In this document: positions 18,095 to 26,678 of the stretch, in pieces
How positions within the stretch are numbered: position 1 is the first letter of the stretch
How the letters are laid out: each line of letters begins with the position of its first letter
Source of the DNA: an uncultured Flavobacteriaceae bacterium
Lineage (GTDB): Bacteria; Bacteroidota; Bacteroidia; Flavobacteriales; Flavobacteriaceae
Reading direction: 5' to 3'
DNA length: 64,000 nt
NCBI GenBank assembly: GCA_947503005.1
Contig: CANNCA010000002.1
Span: forward strand, 744,001 to 808,000
The notes under the pieces: generated by a model
What the model saw: only the letters and a program-made list of their open reading frames with translations
The model's database searches: none
Told to the model about the DNA's origin: nothing
Program-made: the position numbers and the translations under genes

Positions 18095-19156
18095 ATGACA
18101 CAGCATAGTTCAATCTTAGAAGCTTTTGTTAAACTTGGCACTTTCTTCAGGGGTTATTTGGAGGGGAAAAAGAATAATGGTGAATTCACATTGACATGGC
18201 AAAGGGAGTTGGAGCAAATTGTTTCGAGTGCTAAACATCATAACAGATGGTTTACCGAAGACAATATGCTTTTTGCACTAAATAGTTGGTCTAAACAGTT
18301 GACGGAAGATAGACTTAATAAATGGCTTTCAAGATATGACCTGTCAAAAAACAAGCAAAAAAAAGTAGCTATCATAATGGCCGGCAATATTCCCCTAGTC
18401 GGTTTCCATGATTTTTTAGCTGCCTTAATTACTGGAAACAGCGTTCTGGCCAAACTATCAAGTAGTGATACCCGAATATTGCCTTTTATAGCTCGATATC
18501 TTATGCACCACGAGCCATATTTTGAAAATAAAATTGAATTCATTGAAGGTAGGTTGGAAGATTTTGATGTGGTCATTGCCACGGGTAGCAACAACACCTC
18601 AAGATACTTCGAGCATTATTTTGGTAAGTACCCGAATATCATTCGAAGAAATAGAAATTCAGTGGCAGTGCTTACAGGTAAGGAAACTAAGGAGCAACTC
18701 ACGGCTTTAGGGAAGGATATTTTTAGATACTATGGTTTGGGTTGTAGAAGTGTTTCTAAACTTTTCGTGCCTGACGGTTATGATTTTGACTTTTTCTTCA
18801 AAGCTATTTATGAGTACCATACCATTACAGATTCGATTAAGTATGCCAACAATTATGACTATAACAAGGCGGTTTACCTCATGAGTGATTTCAAATTATT
18901 GGACAATGGCTTTCTCATTCTGAAGGAAGACAAAAGCTATTCTTCTCCCATAGCATCTCTTTTTTATGAATGCTATGGCACTCTAAACGAAATCAAACAA
19001 AAGCTAACAATCGACTCGGAACAATTGCAATGCATCGTTTCCGATGGCGTTTTCCAATATGAAATAGCTTTCGGGGAGACTCAAGAACCGAGCCTAAGTG
19101 ATTATGCGGACGGTGTCGATACTGTTGAGTTCCTGTTGAAAACATCACAGATTTAG
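18095..19156 (+). CDS. LuxC-like acyl-CoA reductase
   Basis: The 353-residue protein resembles the LuxC/acyl-CoA reductase branch of the aldehyde dehydrogenase superfamily. It has a nucleotide-binding region (VAIIMAGNIPLVGFHDFLAA, about 91-110), VVIATGSNNTSRYFEHYF (about 159-176), and a candidate catalytic Cys217 in YYGLGCRSVSKLFVP. LuxC reduces fatty acyl-CoA to aldehyde, but no lux genes are present. In flavobacteria I recall this gene beside serC and serA, as here. The physiological substrate is unknown; activated carboxyl reduction is inferred from family only. Confidence 0.82.
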   Translation: MTQHSSILEAFVKLGTFFRGYLEGKKNNGEFTLTWQRELEQIVSSAKHHNRWFTEDNMLFALNSWSKQLTEDRLNKWLSRYDLSKNKQKKVAIIMAGNIPLVGFHDFLAALITGNSVLAKLSSSDTRILPFIARYLMHHEPYFENKIEFIEGRLEDFDVVIATGSNNTSRYFEHYFGKYPNIIRRNRNSVAVLTGKETKEQLTALGKDIFRYYGLGCRSVSKLFVPDGYDFDFFFKAIYEYHTITDSIKYANNYDYNKAVYLMSDFKLLDNGFLILKEDKSYSSPIASLFYECYGTLNEIKQKLTIDSEQLQCIVSDGVFQYEIAFGETQEPSLSDYADGVDTVEFLLKTSQI

Positions 19157-19245
19157 TCCATTTTGTATAGGGTGGATTCCCCAGAATTTTAAGACCTTTA
19201 ACGCCTTTAAACATAAACCCATTCGTAATAGCATTTCATAGAACC

Positions 19246-20310
19246 ATGAAGAAACATAATTTCAGTGCCGGCCCTTGTATCTTGCCCCAAGAAGTATTTT
19301 TAAAGGCTTCAGAAGCCGTAATGGATTTTAACGGTTCTGGGCTTTCGTTAATCGAAATTTCTCATCGTAGCAAAGATTTTGTTGAAGTCATGGAGACCGC
19401 TAGGTCACTTGCTTTAGAATTACTAGGACTTGAAAACCAAGGTTACAAGGCATTATTTCTACAAGGTGGTGCTAGTTTGGAGTTTTTAATGGTTGCCTAC
19501 AATTTATTAGAAACCAAAGCTGGTTACTTAAATACGGGTACATGGAGTGATAAATCTATCAAGGAAGCAAAACTGTTCGGTGAAGTCATCGAAGTTGGTT
19601 CATCTAAGGACGAAAATTTTAAATATATTCCTAAAGGATATACCGTTCCTTCAGGATTAGATTACCTTCATCTCACCTCAAACAACACCATTTTCGGTAC
19701 CCAGATAAAGAAATTCCCTGCGGTCGATGTGCCCATGGTATGTGACATGAGTTCTGATATCTTTTCAAGACAGCTTGATTTTTCGCAATTCGATTTAATC
19801 TATGCCGGAGCACAGAAGAATATGGGTCCTGCGGGAACCACTTTGGTCATTGTGAAGGAGGACATTCTTGGGAAAGTGTCAAGAAAGATTCCATCCATGC
19901 TTGACTATCAAGTGCATATTTCAAAAGACAGTATGTTCAATACGCCTTCTGTTTTTGCAGTGTATGTTTCCATGTTGACCTTGCAATGGTTGAAGAACTT
20001 GGGCGGCATCGGTGCTATTGAAGAAATCAATGAAAAAAAGGCACGCTTGTTATATTCTGAAATTGATTTGAGTCCTGTATTTGATGGCTACGCAAATAAG
20101 GAAGATCGATCGAACATGAACGCGACTTTTAACATCACTGATGAAAAATTGAAGGATGATTTCGATAAAATGCTAAAAGAGGCTGGAATCAATGGATTAA
20201 ACGGTCATCGATCGGTTGGCGGTTATCGCGCTTCAATGTACAACGCACTTTCACTGGAAAGCGTTGGTGTTTTAGTCGATGTCATGAGTGAAATGGAACG
20301 GAAAGGATAG
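19246..20310 (+). CDS. serC: Phosphoserine aminotransferase
   Basis: The 354-residue PLP enzyme starts KKHNFSAGPCILPQEV, the SerC signature. It carries the PLP Lys191 in YAGAQKNMGPAGTT and the substrate region GHRSVGGYRASMYNALS near the C-terminus. It converts 3-phosphohydroxypyruvate and glutamate to phosphoserine and 2-oxoglutarate. It is 67 bases upstream of serA, giving two consecutive steps of serine biosynthesis in one probable operon. Confidence 0.96.
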   Translation: MKKHNFSAGPCILPQEVFLKASEAVMDFNGSGLSLIEISHRSKDFVEVMETARSLALELLGLENQGYKALFLQGGASLEFLMVAYNLLETKAGYLNTGTWSDKSIKEAKLFGEVIEVGSSKDENFKYIPKGYTVPSGLDYLHLTSNNTIFGTQIKKFPAVDVPMVCDMSSDIFSRQLDFSQFDLIYAGAQKNMGPAGTTLVIVKEDILGKVSRKIPSMLDYQVHISKDSMFNTPSVFAVYVSMLTLQWLKNLGGIGAIEEINEKKARLLYSEIDLSPVFDGYANKEDRSNMNATFNITDEKLKDDFDKMLKEAGINGLNGHRSVGGYRASMYNALSLESVGVLVDVMSEMERKG

Positions 20311-20377
20311 AATTCCGTTAGTAGCTTGGAGCTGAGACATCATCAGTTAATACATTTTTAAAACGAGAATTAGACCC

Positions 20378-21328
20378 ATGAAAATATTAGCTAACGACGG
20401 AATATCGCAATCGGGTATTACTGCTTTGGAAAAAGAAGGTTTTGAAGTGCTAACAACCACTGTTGCGCAAGAACAACTCGTAAACTTTATCAATGAAAAT
20501 GAAATTGTTGGCCTTTTAGTACGCAGTGCAACGAAAGTAAGAACCGATATTATTGACAACTGCCCTAGCCTTAGATTGATAGGTCGTGGTGGTGTTGGTA
20601 TGGATAATATAGATGTTGATTATGCAAAGGAAAAAGGACTACACGTTATCAATACACCTGCAGCATCCTCAAGTTCAGTTGCTGAATTGGTTTTTGCCCA
20701 TCTCTTTGGAGGTGTCCGCTTTTTATATGATGCCAATCGAAATATGCCTTTGGATGGCGATACGAAATTCAAAGAGCTTAAAAAGGCCTATGCAAAAGGA
20801 AATGAATTACGAGGAAAAACTTTAGGCGTGATTGGTTTTGGAAGGATTGGTCAGGCAACTGCAAAAATTGCATTGGGCGTGGGAATGAAGGTAATCTACA
20901 CAGACCCCTATATCGATACTGCATCAATTGATATCTCATTTTTTGATGGTCAGTCGGTTTCCTTTGAATTTAAAAGTGTCTCCAAAGAGGCTTTGTTGAA
21001 GGAAGCTGATTTTGTCACAGTGCATGTTCCTGCTCAAAAAGAGTATGTCATCGGAAAAACGGAAATAGCTTCAATGAAAGATGGTGCTGCAATTGTCAAT
21101 GCAGCACGTGGCGGGGTGATTGATGAAGTTGCATTGATCGAGGCGTTGGAAAGTAAGAAACTATCCTTTGCAGGCTTAGATGTTTTTGAATCTGAGCCAA
21201 ATCCGGAAATCACGGTTCTTATGAATCCGAATATTTCTTTGACACCCCACATCGGGGCAGCCACAGGCGAAGCTCAGGACAGAATCGGTTTGGAACTAGC
21301 CAGCCAAATAACGGCCTTGCTAAAATAA
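20378..21328 (+). CDS. serA: D-3-phosphoglycerate dehydrogenase, short form
   Basis: The 316-residue 2-hydroxyacid dehydrogenase has the N-terminal substrate region (LIGRGGVGMDNIDVDYA), the Rossmann motif LGVIGFGRIGQATAKIA, the catalytic-Arg segment NAARGGVIDE, and the catalytic His in LTPHIGAATGEAQ. It lacks the C-terminal ACT regulatory domain of long SerA, so direct serine feedback is not expected. Placement after serC supports the phosphoglycerate assignment over other 2-hydroxyacids. Confidence 0.9.
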   Translation: MKILANDGISQSGITALEKEGFEVLTTTVAQEQLVNFINENEIVGLLVRSATKVRTDIIDNCPSLRLIGRGGVGMDNIDVDYAKEKGLHVINTPAASSSSVAELVFAHLFGGVRFLYDANRNMPLDGDTKFKELKKAYAKGNELRGKTLGVIGFGRIGQATAKIALGVGMKVIYTDPYIDTASIDISFFDGQSVSFEFKSVSKEALLKEADFVTVHVPAQKEYVIGKTEIASMKDGAAIVNAARGGVIDEVALIEALESKKLSFAGLDVFESEPNPEITVLMNPNISLTPHIGAATGEAQDRIGLELASQITALLK

Positions 21329-21398
21329 TCTTTTGGTACTTCTAAAGATTATTGACTCTTTTTTGTACTTTACGCGCTCATTTTAAACACTACTGAAA

Positions 21399-22031
21399 AT
21401 GTCAGGATTACTAGATTTACTAAACAGCCCTATGGGCAAACAACTAATAAGCGGTGTTGCCGGTCAAACCGGTCAGCCAGAAAACAAAACGGCCGATGTG
21501 CTGAGCATGGCAATGCCCCTACTTTTAGGCGCTATGAAAAAGAATGTTTCCTCACCCCAGGGCGCTCAGGGCCTCATGAACGCATTGTCAAATAAACATG
21601 ATGGAAGTATTCTGGATAATCTAGGCGGATTATTTGGTGGAGGAGTTGATGAAGCGGTGACCAATGATGGTGCAGGTATTTTAGGCCATCTTTTTGGGGG
21701 AAGTCAGCCGAACGTAGAAAATGCATTAAGTGAAAAATCTGGATTGGATGCAGGTTCAATTGCAAATATTCTTAAAATTGCTGCACCTATCGTGATGGGC
21801 TTCGTAGGAAGACAAACGGCACAAAGCAATGTAAGCGATGCTAACGGAATGAATAGCCTTTTGGGTAGCATGTTAGGAGGTCAACCAGAACAGAATCAAA
21901 GTCTTATCACCACCTTATTGGATGCCGATGGAGATGGTAGCATATTAGATGATGTTGCTGGAATGGTCATGGGAACCAACAAAAAAAGTGGCGGTCTTGG
22001 AGGGCTCTTAGGAGGACTTTTCGGAAAATAG
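21399..22031 (+). CDS. DUF937-domain protein
   Basis: The 210-residue protein is rich in Gly, Leu, Asn and Asp and has the DUF937 layout. Helical repeats begin MSGLLDLLNSPMGKQLISG, followed by LSMAMPLLLGAMKKN and LLDADGDGSILDDVAGMVMG. It has a Gly-rich end (GGLGGLLGGLFGK). There is no signal peptide. DUF937 relatives include YidB-like proteins of unknown role. It is 70 bases after serA and is followed by a strong terminator. Confidence 0.85.
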   Translation: MSGLLDLLNSPMGKQLISGVAGQTGQPENKTADVLSMAMPLLLGAMKKNVSSPQGAQGLMNALSNKHDGSILDNLGGLFGGGVDEAVTNDGAGILGHLFGGSQPNVENALSEKSGLDAGSIANILKIAAPIVMGFVGRQTAQSNVSDANGMNSLLGSMLGGQPEQNQSLITTLLDADGDGSILDDVAGMVMGTNKKSGGLGGLLGGLFGK

Positions 22032-22053
22032 ATGTACACCATTTCTTGAATAG

Positions 22054-22085
22054 AAACCGTCCGCACTATTGCGGACGGTTTTTTT
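22054..22085 (+). terminator. Rho-independent terminator after the DUF937 gene
   Basis: An 11-bp stem AAACCGTCCGC/GCGGACGGTTT with loop ACTATT runs into a T-tract. Its position rules out the upstream TTG at 22069 as the start of the next gene. Confidence 0.92.
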
Positions 22086-22098
22086 GTATCTTAATAAC

Positions 22099-22560
22099 AT
22101 GAAAAAGATTAGCATATTTTTAATGGTAACCTCTCTTCTTGTTTTTGCCTTTAGCTGTGGAAGTACAAAAGAAAAAGTGAACAATCCTGAAATTACCGAT
22201 GCCGAAAAAGTAGCCTTCAGTCAGGTGGAAGGCGATACCATAGAAATTGCAAATGAGGAAACCGAATATCAAATCATCATCATCGAACCAGGTTTTAACA
22301 TCTGGTTACAAAGTGTCGCCCGGCCAGAAGGATACTATTCACAATCCTTCATGGAAAATCGAAATCAATTGATGGTGATGGAATGGAATAGAAGAGTTTT
22401 ACAACCCATGCAATTCGACACTAATTTGTACGAACTACAAATTGACTACCAGCAAGGCATTGATTATGGGTACGAAGTCAATTACAAGCTTTACAATTAT
22501 TTTATTTATTTCCAACGTAAATATCGACAAAGATTAGGGCCTTTCCTTCCGCGTATTTAA
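22099..22560 (+). CDS. Conserved flavobacterial lipoprotein (DUF6146-like)
   Basis: Starting at ATG 22099 gives 153 residues (MKKISIFLMVTSLLVFAFSC), with a lipobox ending at Cys20 and hence a lipid-anchored envelope protein. A frame-extending TTG at 22069 lies inside the preceding terminator and is rejected. The mature protein has a compact domain with FNIWLQSVARPEGYYSQ and a C-terminal aromatic/basic stretch (YNYFIYFQRKYRQRLGPF). I recall this as a DUF6146-type protein; no function is known. Confidence 0.8.
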   Translation: MKKISIFLMVTSLLVFAFSCGSTKEKVNNPEITDAEKVAFSQVEGDTIEIANEETEYQIIIIEPGFNIWLQSVARPEGYYSQSFMENRNQLMVMEWNRRVLQPMQFDTNLYELQIDYQQGIDYGYEVNYKLYNYFIYFQRKYRQRLGPFLPRI

Positions 22561-22570
22561 TATAGTAAAG

Positions 22571-22578
22571 TATATTTG
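22571..22578 (+). promoter_or_regulatory. -7 element of the DUF6787-like gene
   Basis: TATATTTG matches TAnnTTTG and ends 17 bases before the ATG at 22596. Confidence 0.5.
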
Positions 22579-22595
22579 CCGAGAGAAAGACCGCG

Positions 22596-23099
22596 ATGCA
22601 AAAATTCAAAAATCATTGGCAAATCACTAAGAATTGGCAACTAATATATCCTGTATTTGGTCTACTAGGCTTACTTTATAGTTCATATAAATTAACAAAA
22701 GTTCTTTTAGGCAATTCCAACCTTATACTAGTTGCTTCCGTCGCTCTTTTTTTAACGTACGTCATGACAAGATCATGTCTTTATATTTTCAAAAAACTTG
22801 AAGGAAAATGGGTCGTGGACCAACGTTGGGAAATAATTCGAATTTTTATAATTTTCGCAATAACCGGTAGTTCAAGTGTTATAATAGGCCGCCCTATTAT
22901 ACGTTTATTGGGCATCTCTAAAGAAAATCTAAATCCTATTCTCTACTATACGCTTTTTATAATCATAAGTCTGATTTTCTATCAGATTCTATTGGTTTTC
23001 TTCGGATGGCTCTTTGGTCAATTTAAATTCTTTTGGGAGTTTGAGAAGAAAATGCTTGGCCGATTAGGTCTTGGGTTTCTTTTCAGGAATAATAGTTAA
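22596..23099 (+). CDS. Small integral membrane protein (DUF6787-like), internally duplicated
   Basis: The 167-residue protein has about five hydrophobic helices. Two halves look related: FKNHWQITKNWQLI (residues 4-17) and LEGKWVVDQRWEII (about 69-82). Each is followed by a hydrophobic pair of helices, and the second half includes FIIFAITGSSS. The C-terminus is FWEFEKKMLGRLG. I recall the second half as DUF6787, a Bacteroidota family of unknown function. No catalytic residues are evident. Confidence 0.75.
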   Translation: MQKFKNHWQITKNWQLIYPVFGLLGLLYSSYKLTKVLLGNSNLILVASVALFLTYVMTRSCLYIFKKLEGKWVVDQRWEIIRIFIIFAITGSSSVIIGRPIIRLLGISKENLNPILYYTLFIIISLIFYQILLVFFGWLFGQFKFFWEFEKKMLGRLGLGFLFRNNS

Positions 23100-23144
23100 G
23101 TTTTCTTTAACAAGAATTTCCCATACATTCCTTATTTTCGTTCT

Positions 23145-23450
23145 GTGGATAAAAAGAAGTTTTTATATACGGTGACCTTTGTTCTGCTAACCTTGATGTT
23201 CTTCAAGGTGTCATCATTACACGTTTATACGCATCAAGATACTTCTACAAATCAGATAGAAAATTGCAAAATATGTGACTCGGCCATAGAAAATCAAACT
23301 GCCGAACACCTTCCTACTTCGCTTGTTTTTGTTGAATTTACTCAAAAGATTGAGGTTGAAACTGCACCTCTTTCCTGTTATTCCAAACAATTCACTTACT
23401 TAAAACTACACTTTCGTCTTTTTGGTAGGCCCCCTCCTGCTATAGGCTAG
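23145..23450 (+). CDS. Small exported His/Cys-containing protein upstream of a TonB receptor
   Basis: The 101-residue frame starts at GTG 23145 with an N-terminal hydrophobic segment (FLYTVTFVLLTLMFFKVSSL). Candidate metal ligands follow: HVYTHQD, then ENCKICDSA (a CxxC). The end is LFGRPPPAIG. The layout (signal, HxxxH, CxxC, Pro-rich end) resembles small periplasmic peptides found before metal-related TonB receptors. The receptor gene starts 72 bases downstream. A -7-like TATTTTCG lies just upstream of the GTG. Expression and function are inferred. Confidence 0.6.
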   Translation: MDKKKFLYTVTFVLLTLMFFKVSSLHVYTHQDTSTNQIENCKICDSAIENQTAEHLPTSLVFVEFTQKIEVETAPLSCYSKQFTYLKLHFRLFGRPPPAIG

Positions 23451-23522
23451 CCGCTGATTTTAAAAGATTAGACCTTTATTCATCTTAAGATTTAGGGTCA
23501 AAACAAGTGTAATTCATTCAAA

Positions 23523-25919
23523 ATGAGATTTTTTTTAGTGCTGTTAGTGGCCTTTATTTCGGCCAATCAGCTCCTCGGTCAAAACTGTAATTCCATTCTT
23601 TTGGGCGAGGTTGTTGATTTCCACGATAACACTCCCTTAGTGAATGCTACCATAAACATTACAGGAGAAAACCTGAATGCTACGTCCGATACGTCGGGAA
23701 AATTTAGATTTGAATTACTTTGTGATGGCGTTATCGAATTGGAAATTTCTCATCCAGATTGTAAATCCCAATTCGTTACCATGACCATCGAAGGCGATAC
23801 CTATCAAAAAATAAGACTTGAACATCATCTAGAGGAATTGGAAGAGGTTAAGGTGATAGGTGATATCAAGAACAACACAAATTCAAGTCAAGAAGAAAAG
23901 CTTTCGATACAAGACATTGAAAAGTATAGTGGAAATAGTCTAGGCGATGCCTTAAAAAGCATTACAGGTGTTTCTTCCCTTAACACGGGAGCCAACATTG
24001 TTAAGCCTGTAATTCAAGGCTTGAACGGAAGCAGGGTACTCATTTTGAACAACAATGTTCGCATGCAAGATATGGAATGGGGCGAAGAACATGCGCCGAA
24101 CATTGATATCAACTCCAATCAAAACATAAGTGTTATCAAAGGTGCCGCCGCTTTAGAGTATGGCGGTGACGCCATAGGAGGTGTTATCGTATTGGATCCC
24201 TTGCCCATTGTTCGGGCAGATTCTCTTTTTGGCAAGACGCAACTGAATCTTTTTTCTAACGGCCGTGGCGGTAACATCACTACTACTTTGGTAAAATCCT
24301 TTGATACGGGACTTTACATTAAAGGGCAGGGTTCTTTTAAGCGCTTGGGAGATTTGGAGACTCCTAACTATCTATTATCCAACACTGGATTACAAGAAAA
24401 TGGTATTTCTATCAATATTGGTAAACGTGATTTTATTCAAGGCTGGGAAGGCTACTACTCATTTTTTGATTCTGACATCGGCATATTGAGAGCATCCCAC
24501 ATTGGTAATATCGACGACCTCATAACATCTATAAATAGTCAGCAACCCAATATTATCAATGATTTTTCGTACGATATAATAAGGCCAAATCAAGAAGTAT
24601 CACACCATTTGGCGAAATTGAACTACTACAGACGGTTTGAAGGATTGGGTAAACTAAGCCTACAATATGATTTTCAAAATAATAGGAGATTGGAATATGA
24701 CGTTCGTGTAGGTGATGATGCAGCTAAACCTTCACTTGATCTGCGATTGACTACCCATACTTTTTCCTCTACGTTTCAATTGGATTCCTATGAGGGTCTT
24801 GAAGTCAAGATTGGAACACTAGGAAGATTTCAATCAAATTTTGCGAACCCCGATACAGGAGTTCGTAGACTGATTCCTGACTACGATAAATTCGAATTGG
24901 GTCTCTTCACCTTAGCGGAATACGACCTCGGTGAAAGTTTAAAACTGGATGCTGGAGTGCGGTACGATTTTACCCAGGTAGATGCCAAAAAGTTTTATCG
25001 TACTTCGCGTTGGGAGGAGCGGAATTATGATCAGGAATTTGGAAACCTAGTCATTGATGATTTAGGTACACAACTACTGGTCAACCCTGTTTTTGAGTAT
25101 CATAATATTTCCGCCATGGCTGGGTTTCAATATGCATTGAAGCATGATCAAATTTTAAGGTTCAACTATGCATTTGCCCAAAGAGCACCCAATCCCTCCG
25201 AATTATTCAGCGATGGTTTGCATCACTCTGCCGCACGTATCGAGTTGGGCGATTTACGGATAAAAAGTGAATCTTCTTCCAAAATTTCAGCCTCTTTTGA
25301 ACGTAACGGTGATAAATGGGGATTCGCCCTAGCACCCTATTTTAATGCGATAAATGACTTTATTCTTTTAGAACCTAATAGTGTCGAGTTTACTATTCGT
25401 GGTGCCTTTCCGGTCTGGGCGTATCGCCAAACGGATGCGCAACTTATTGGGATTGACGTTTCGTTGTATAATAATTGGACATCCCATATTCGTACCGACC
25501 ATCAGTTTTCCTGGGTGCGTGGAACCGATGTAAGCCAAGATATCCCCCTAATAAATATTCCTGCAGCGAATATGAACAACAGTATTTCATATTCAAATGC
25601 CTCTTGGAAAGATTTGACAATTACCTTAGAAAGTCAGTATGTTTTTGAACAAGAACGTTTTCCACCGAACATAACGGTTTTCTCTCCCCAGCAGCAACAA
25701 GATGTAGCGCTTGACATCAATACACCTCCACCTGCATATCACTTGTTGGCGTTAGATATGACTACGCAATTCTCCTTAATCAAAAAGAATGATTTGAGCG
25801 TGGGGCTTCGAGCAACCAATTTAATGAACACCGATTACCGAGATTATTTAAACCGTCTCCGCTATTTTGTCGACGACCTCGGGAGAAATATTAGCCTTAG
25901 ATTGATTTATAATTATTAA
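23523..25919 (+). CDS. TonB-dependent receptor, ZnuD-like (probable metal uptake)
   Basis: The 798-residue outer-membrane protein has a signal peptide (about 1-20), a CarboxypepD_reg-like domain (about 25-102), a plug (about 120-235) and a beta-barrel ending in Tyr (LRLIYNY). In the plug, EWGEEHAPNIDI (185-196) aligns with the SPDHAxPVDP segment I associate with ZnuD-type zinc receptors; EYGGDAIGGVI follows. There is no STN domain and no SusD. The small His/Cys protein before it and the acidic lipoprotein 16 bases after it suggest one metal-uptake operon. The receptor call is certain; the metal is inferred. Confidence 0.85.
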   Translation: MRFFLVLLVAFISANQLLGQNCNSILLGEVVDFHDNTPLVNATINITGENLNATSDTSGKFRFELLCDGVIELEISHPDCKSQFVTMTIEGDTYQKIRLEHHLEELEEVKVIGDIKNNTNSSQEEKLSIQDIEKYSGNSLGDALKSITGVSSLNTGANIVKPVIQGLNGSRVLILNNNVRMQDMEWGEEHAPNIDINSNQNISVIKGAAALEYGGDAIGGVIVLDPLPIVRADSLFGKTQLNLFSNGRGGNITTTLVKSFDTGLYIKGQGSFKRLGDLETPNYLLSNTGLQENGISINIGKRDFIQGWEGYYSFFDSDIGILRASHIGNIDDLITSINSQQPNIINDFSYDIIRPNQEVSHHLAKLNYYRRFEGLGKLSLQYDFQNNRRLEYDVRVGDDAAKPSLDLRLTTHTFSSTFQLDSYEGLEVKIGTLGRFQSNFANPDTGVRRLIPDYDKFELGLFTLAEYDLGESLKLDAGVRYDFTQVDAKKFYRTSRWEERNYDQEFGNLVIDDLGTQLLVNPVFEYHNISAMAGFQYALKHDQILRFNYAFAQRAPNPSELFSDGLHHSAARIELGDLRIKSESSSKISASFERNGDKWGFALAPYFNAINDFILLEPNSVEFTIRGAFPVWAYRQTDAQLIGIDVSLYNNWTSHIRTDHQFSWVRGTDVSQDIPLINIPAANMNNSISYSNASWKDLTITLESQYVFEQERFPPNITVFSPQQQQDVALDINTPPPAYHLLALDMTTQFSLIKKNDLSVGLRATNLMNTDYRDYLNRLRYFVDDLGRNISLRLIYNY

Positions 25920-25935
25920 CACAAAATTAAAAAGA

Positions 25936-26508
25936 ATGAAAAAGAGTCCTGTTTATTTATCAAAATTAAATGTGTATGCATTGCTCATTAGTGCTTTTTT
26001 CTTAATTGTTTCTTGTTCCGATGATGACGAAAACCCAGTGGCCGTAGACGAAGAGGAAGTAATTACCACCATGAATGTTACGCTTAACGTTTCTGGTGGG
26101 ACAACCATAACGCTGCAATCTCAGGATTTAGATGGAGACGGCCCGAATGCTCCAGAAATATCCGTTTCCGGAAGTTTATCGGCAAATACCACGTATAATG
26201 GTGTAATCGAACTGCTGAACGAAACTGAAACCCCGGCCGAGGATATTACGGAAGAAGTGGCGGAAGAAGATGAAGAACACCAATTTTTCTTTTCAACCGG
26301 CGGAGCAATTATTGAAGCTCAGTATGCAGACGAGGATGGCAACGGAAATCCGGTGGGCATTGAATTCACACTGACAACAGGGGATGCTGGCAATGGTACG
26401 TTACAGATTACCCTACGTCATGAACCTAAAAAACCGAATGACGGTACACTTGCCGATGCCGGTGGTGAAACTGATATTGCGCAGAGTTTTCCATTGTTTG
26501 TTGAATAA
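25936..26508 (+). CDS. Acidic lipoprotein partner of the TonB receptor
   Basis: The 190-residue protein has a signal with lipobox LIVSC (Cys27). A very acidic start follows (SDDDENPVAVDEEE), then a DxDxDG-like segment DLDGDGPNAPE, an acidic cluster EEVAEEDEEHQ and DEDGNGNP. The rest looks like a beta-rich domain. Homologues are often labelled 'type 1 periplasmic binding fold superfamily' in flavobacteria, but no such fold is recognisable at this size. Its tight coupling to the receptor suggests a surface or periplasmic cation-capturing accessory. Confidence 0.75.
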   Translation: MKKSPVYLSKLNVYALLISAFFLIVSCSDDDENPVAVDEEEVITTMNVTLNVSGGTTITLQSQDLDGDGPNAPEISVSGSLSANTTYNGVIELLNETETPAEDITEEVAEEDEEHQFFFSTGGAIIEAQYADEDGNGNPVGIEFTLTTGDAGNGTLQITLRHEPKKPNDGTLADAGGETDIAQSFPLFVE

Positions 26509-26514
26509 GTGCAA

Positions 26515-26631
26515 CTAAGAATTGTAATAAAAATAGGTTACTAGAATTGATAGAATGACTAAGAGAGCACAAATCCAAATAATGATTCGATAAGTTCTTC
26601 GAATAACCCTGGATAGTTCTTCGTCATTCAT
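26515..26631 (-). CDS. Putative 38-residue single-pass membrane protein
   Basis: On the complement, ATG at 26631 opens MNDEELSRVIRRTYRIIIWI, continues with a hydrophobic stretch (CALLVILSILVTYFYY) and stops with TAG at 26515. The charged N-terminus, Arg-rich collar and single long helix form a coherent small membrane protein. An A/T-rich upstream region is typical here. It lies 26 bases downstream of the 99-residue membrane protein on the same strand. It is antisense to the 3' region of the receptor operon, and no homologue is recalled. Confidence 0.45.
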   Translation of the reverse strand: MNDEELSRVIRRTYRIIIWICALLVILSILVTYFYYNS

Positions 26632-26643
26632 AGTAAAAATCAG

Positions 26644-26678
26644 AGACCATAGTAGTTTTATACTTCTATGGTCTTTTT
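26644..26678 (+). terminator. Terminator of the receptor-lipoprotein operon
   Basis: AGACCATAG/CTATGGTCT (9 bp, 13-base loop) is followed by TTTT on the plus strand. The stem overlaps the last codons and stop of the leftward 99-residue gene. A weaker T-run on the minus strand could give partial termination there as well. Confidence 0.75.

Noticed and set aside
22069-22098. N-terminal extension of the DUF6146-like lipoprotein from TTG 22069.
   Set aside because: The extension lies inside a strong terminator hairpin, and the ATG at 22099 gives a clean lipoprotein signal.
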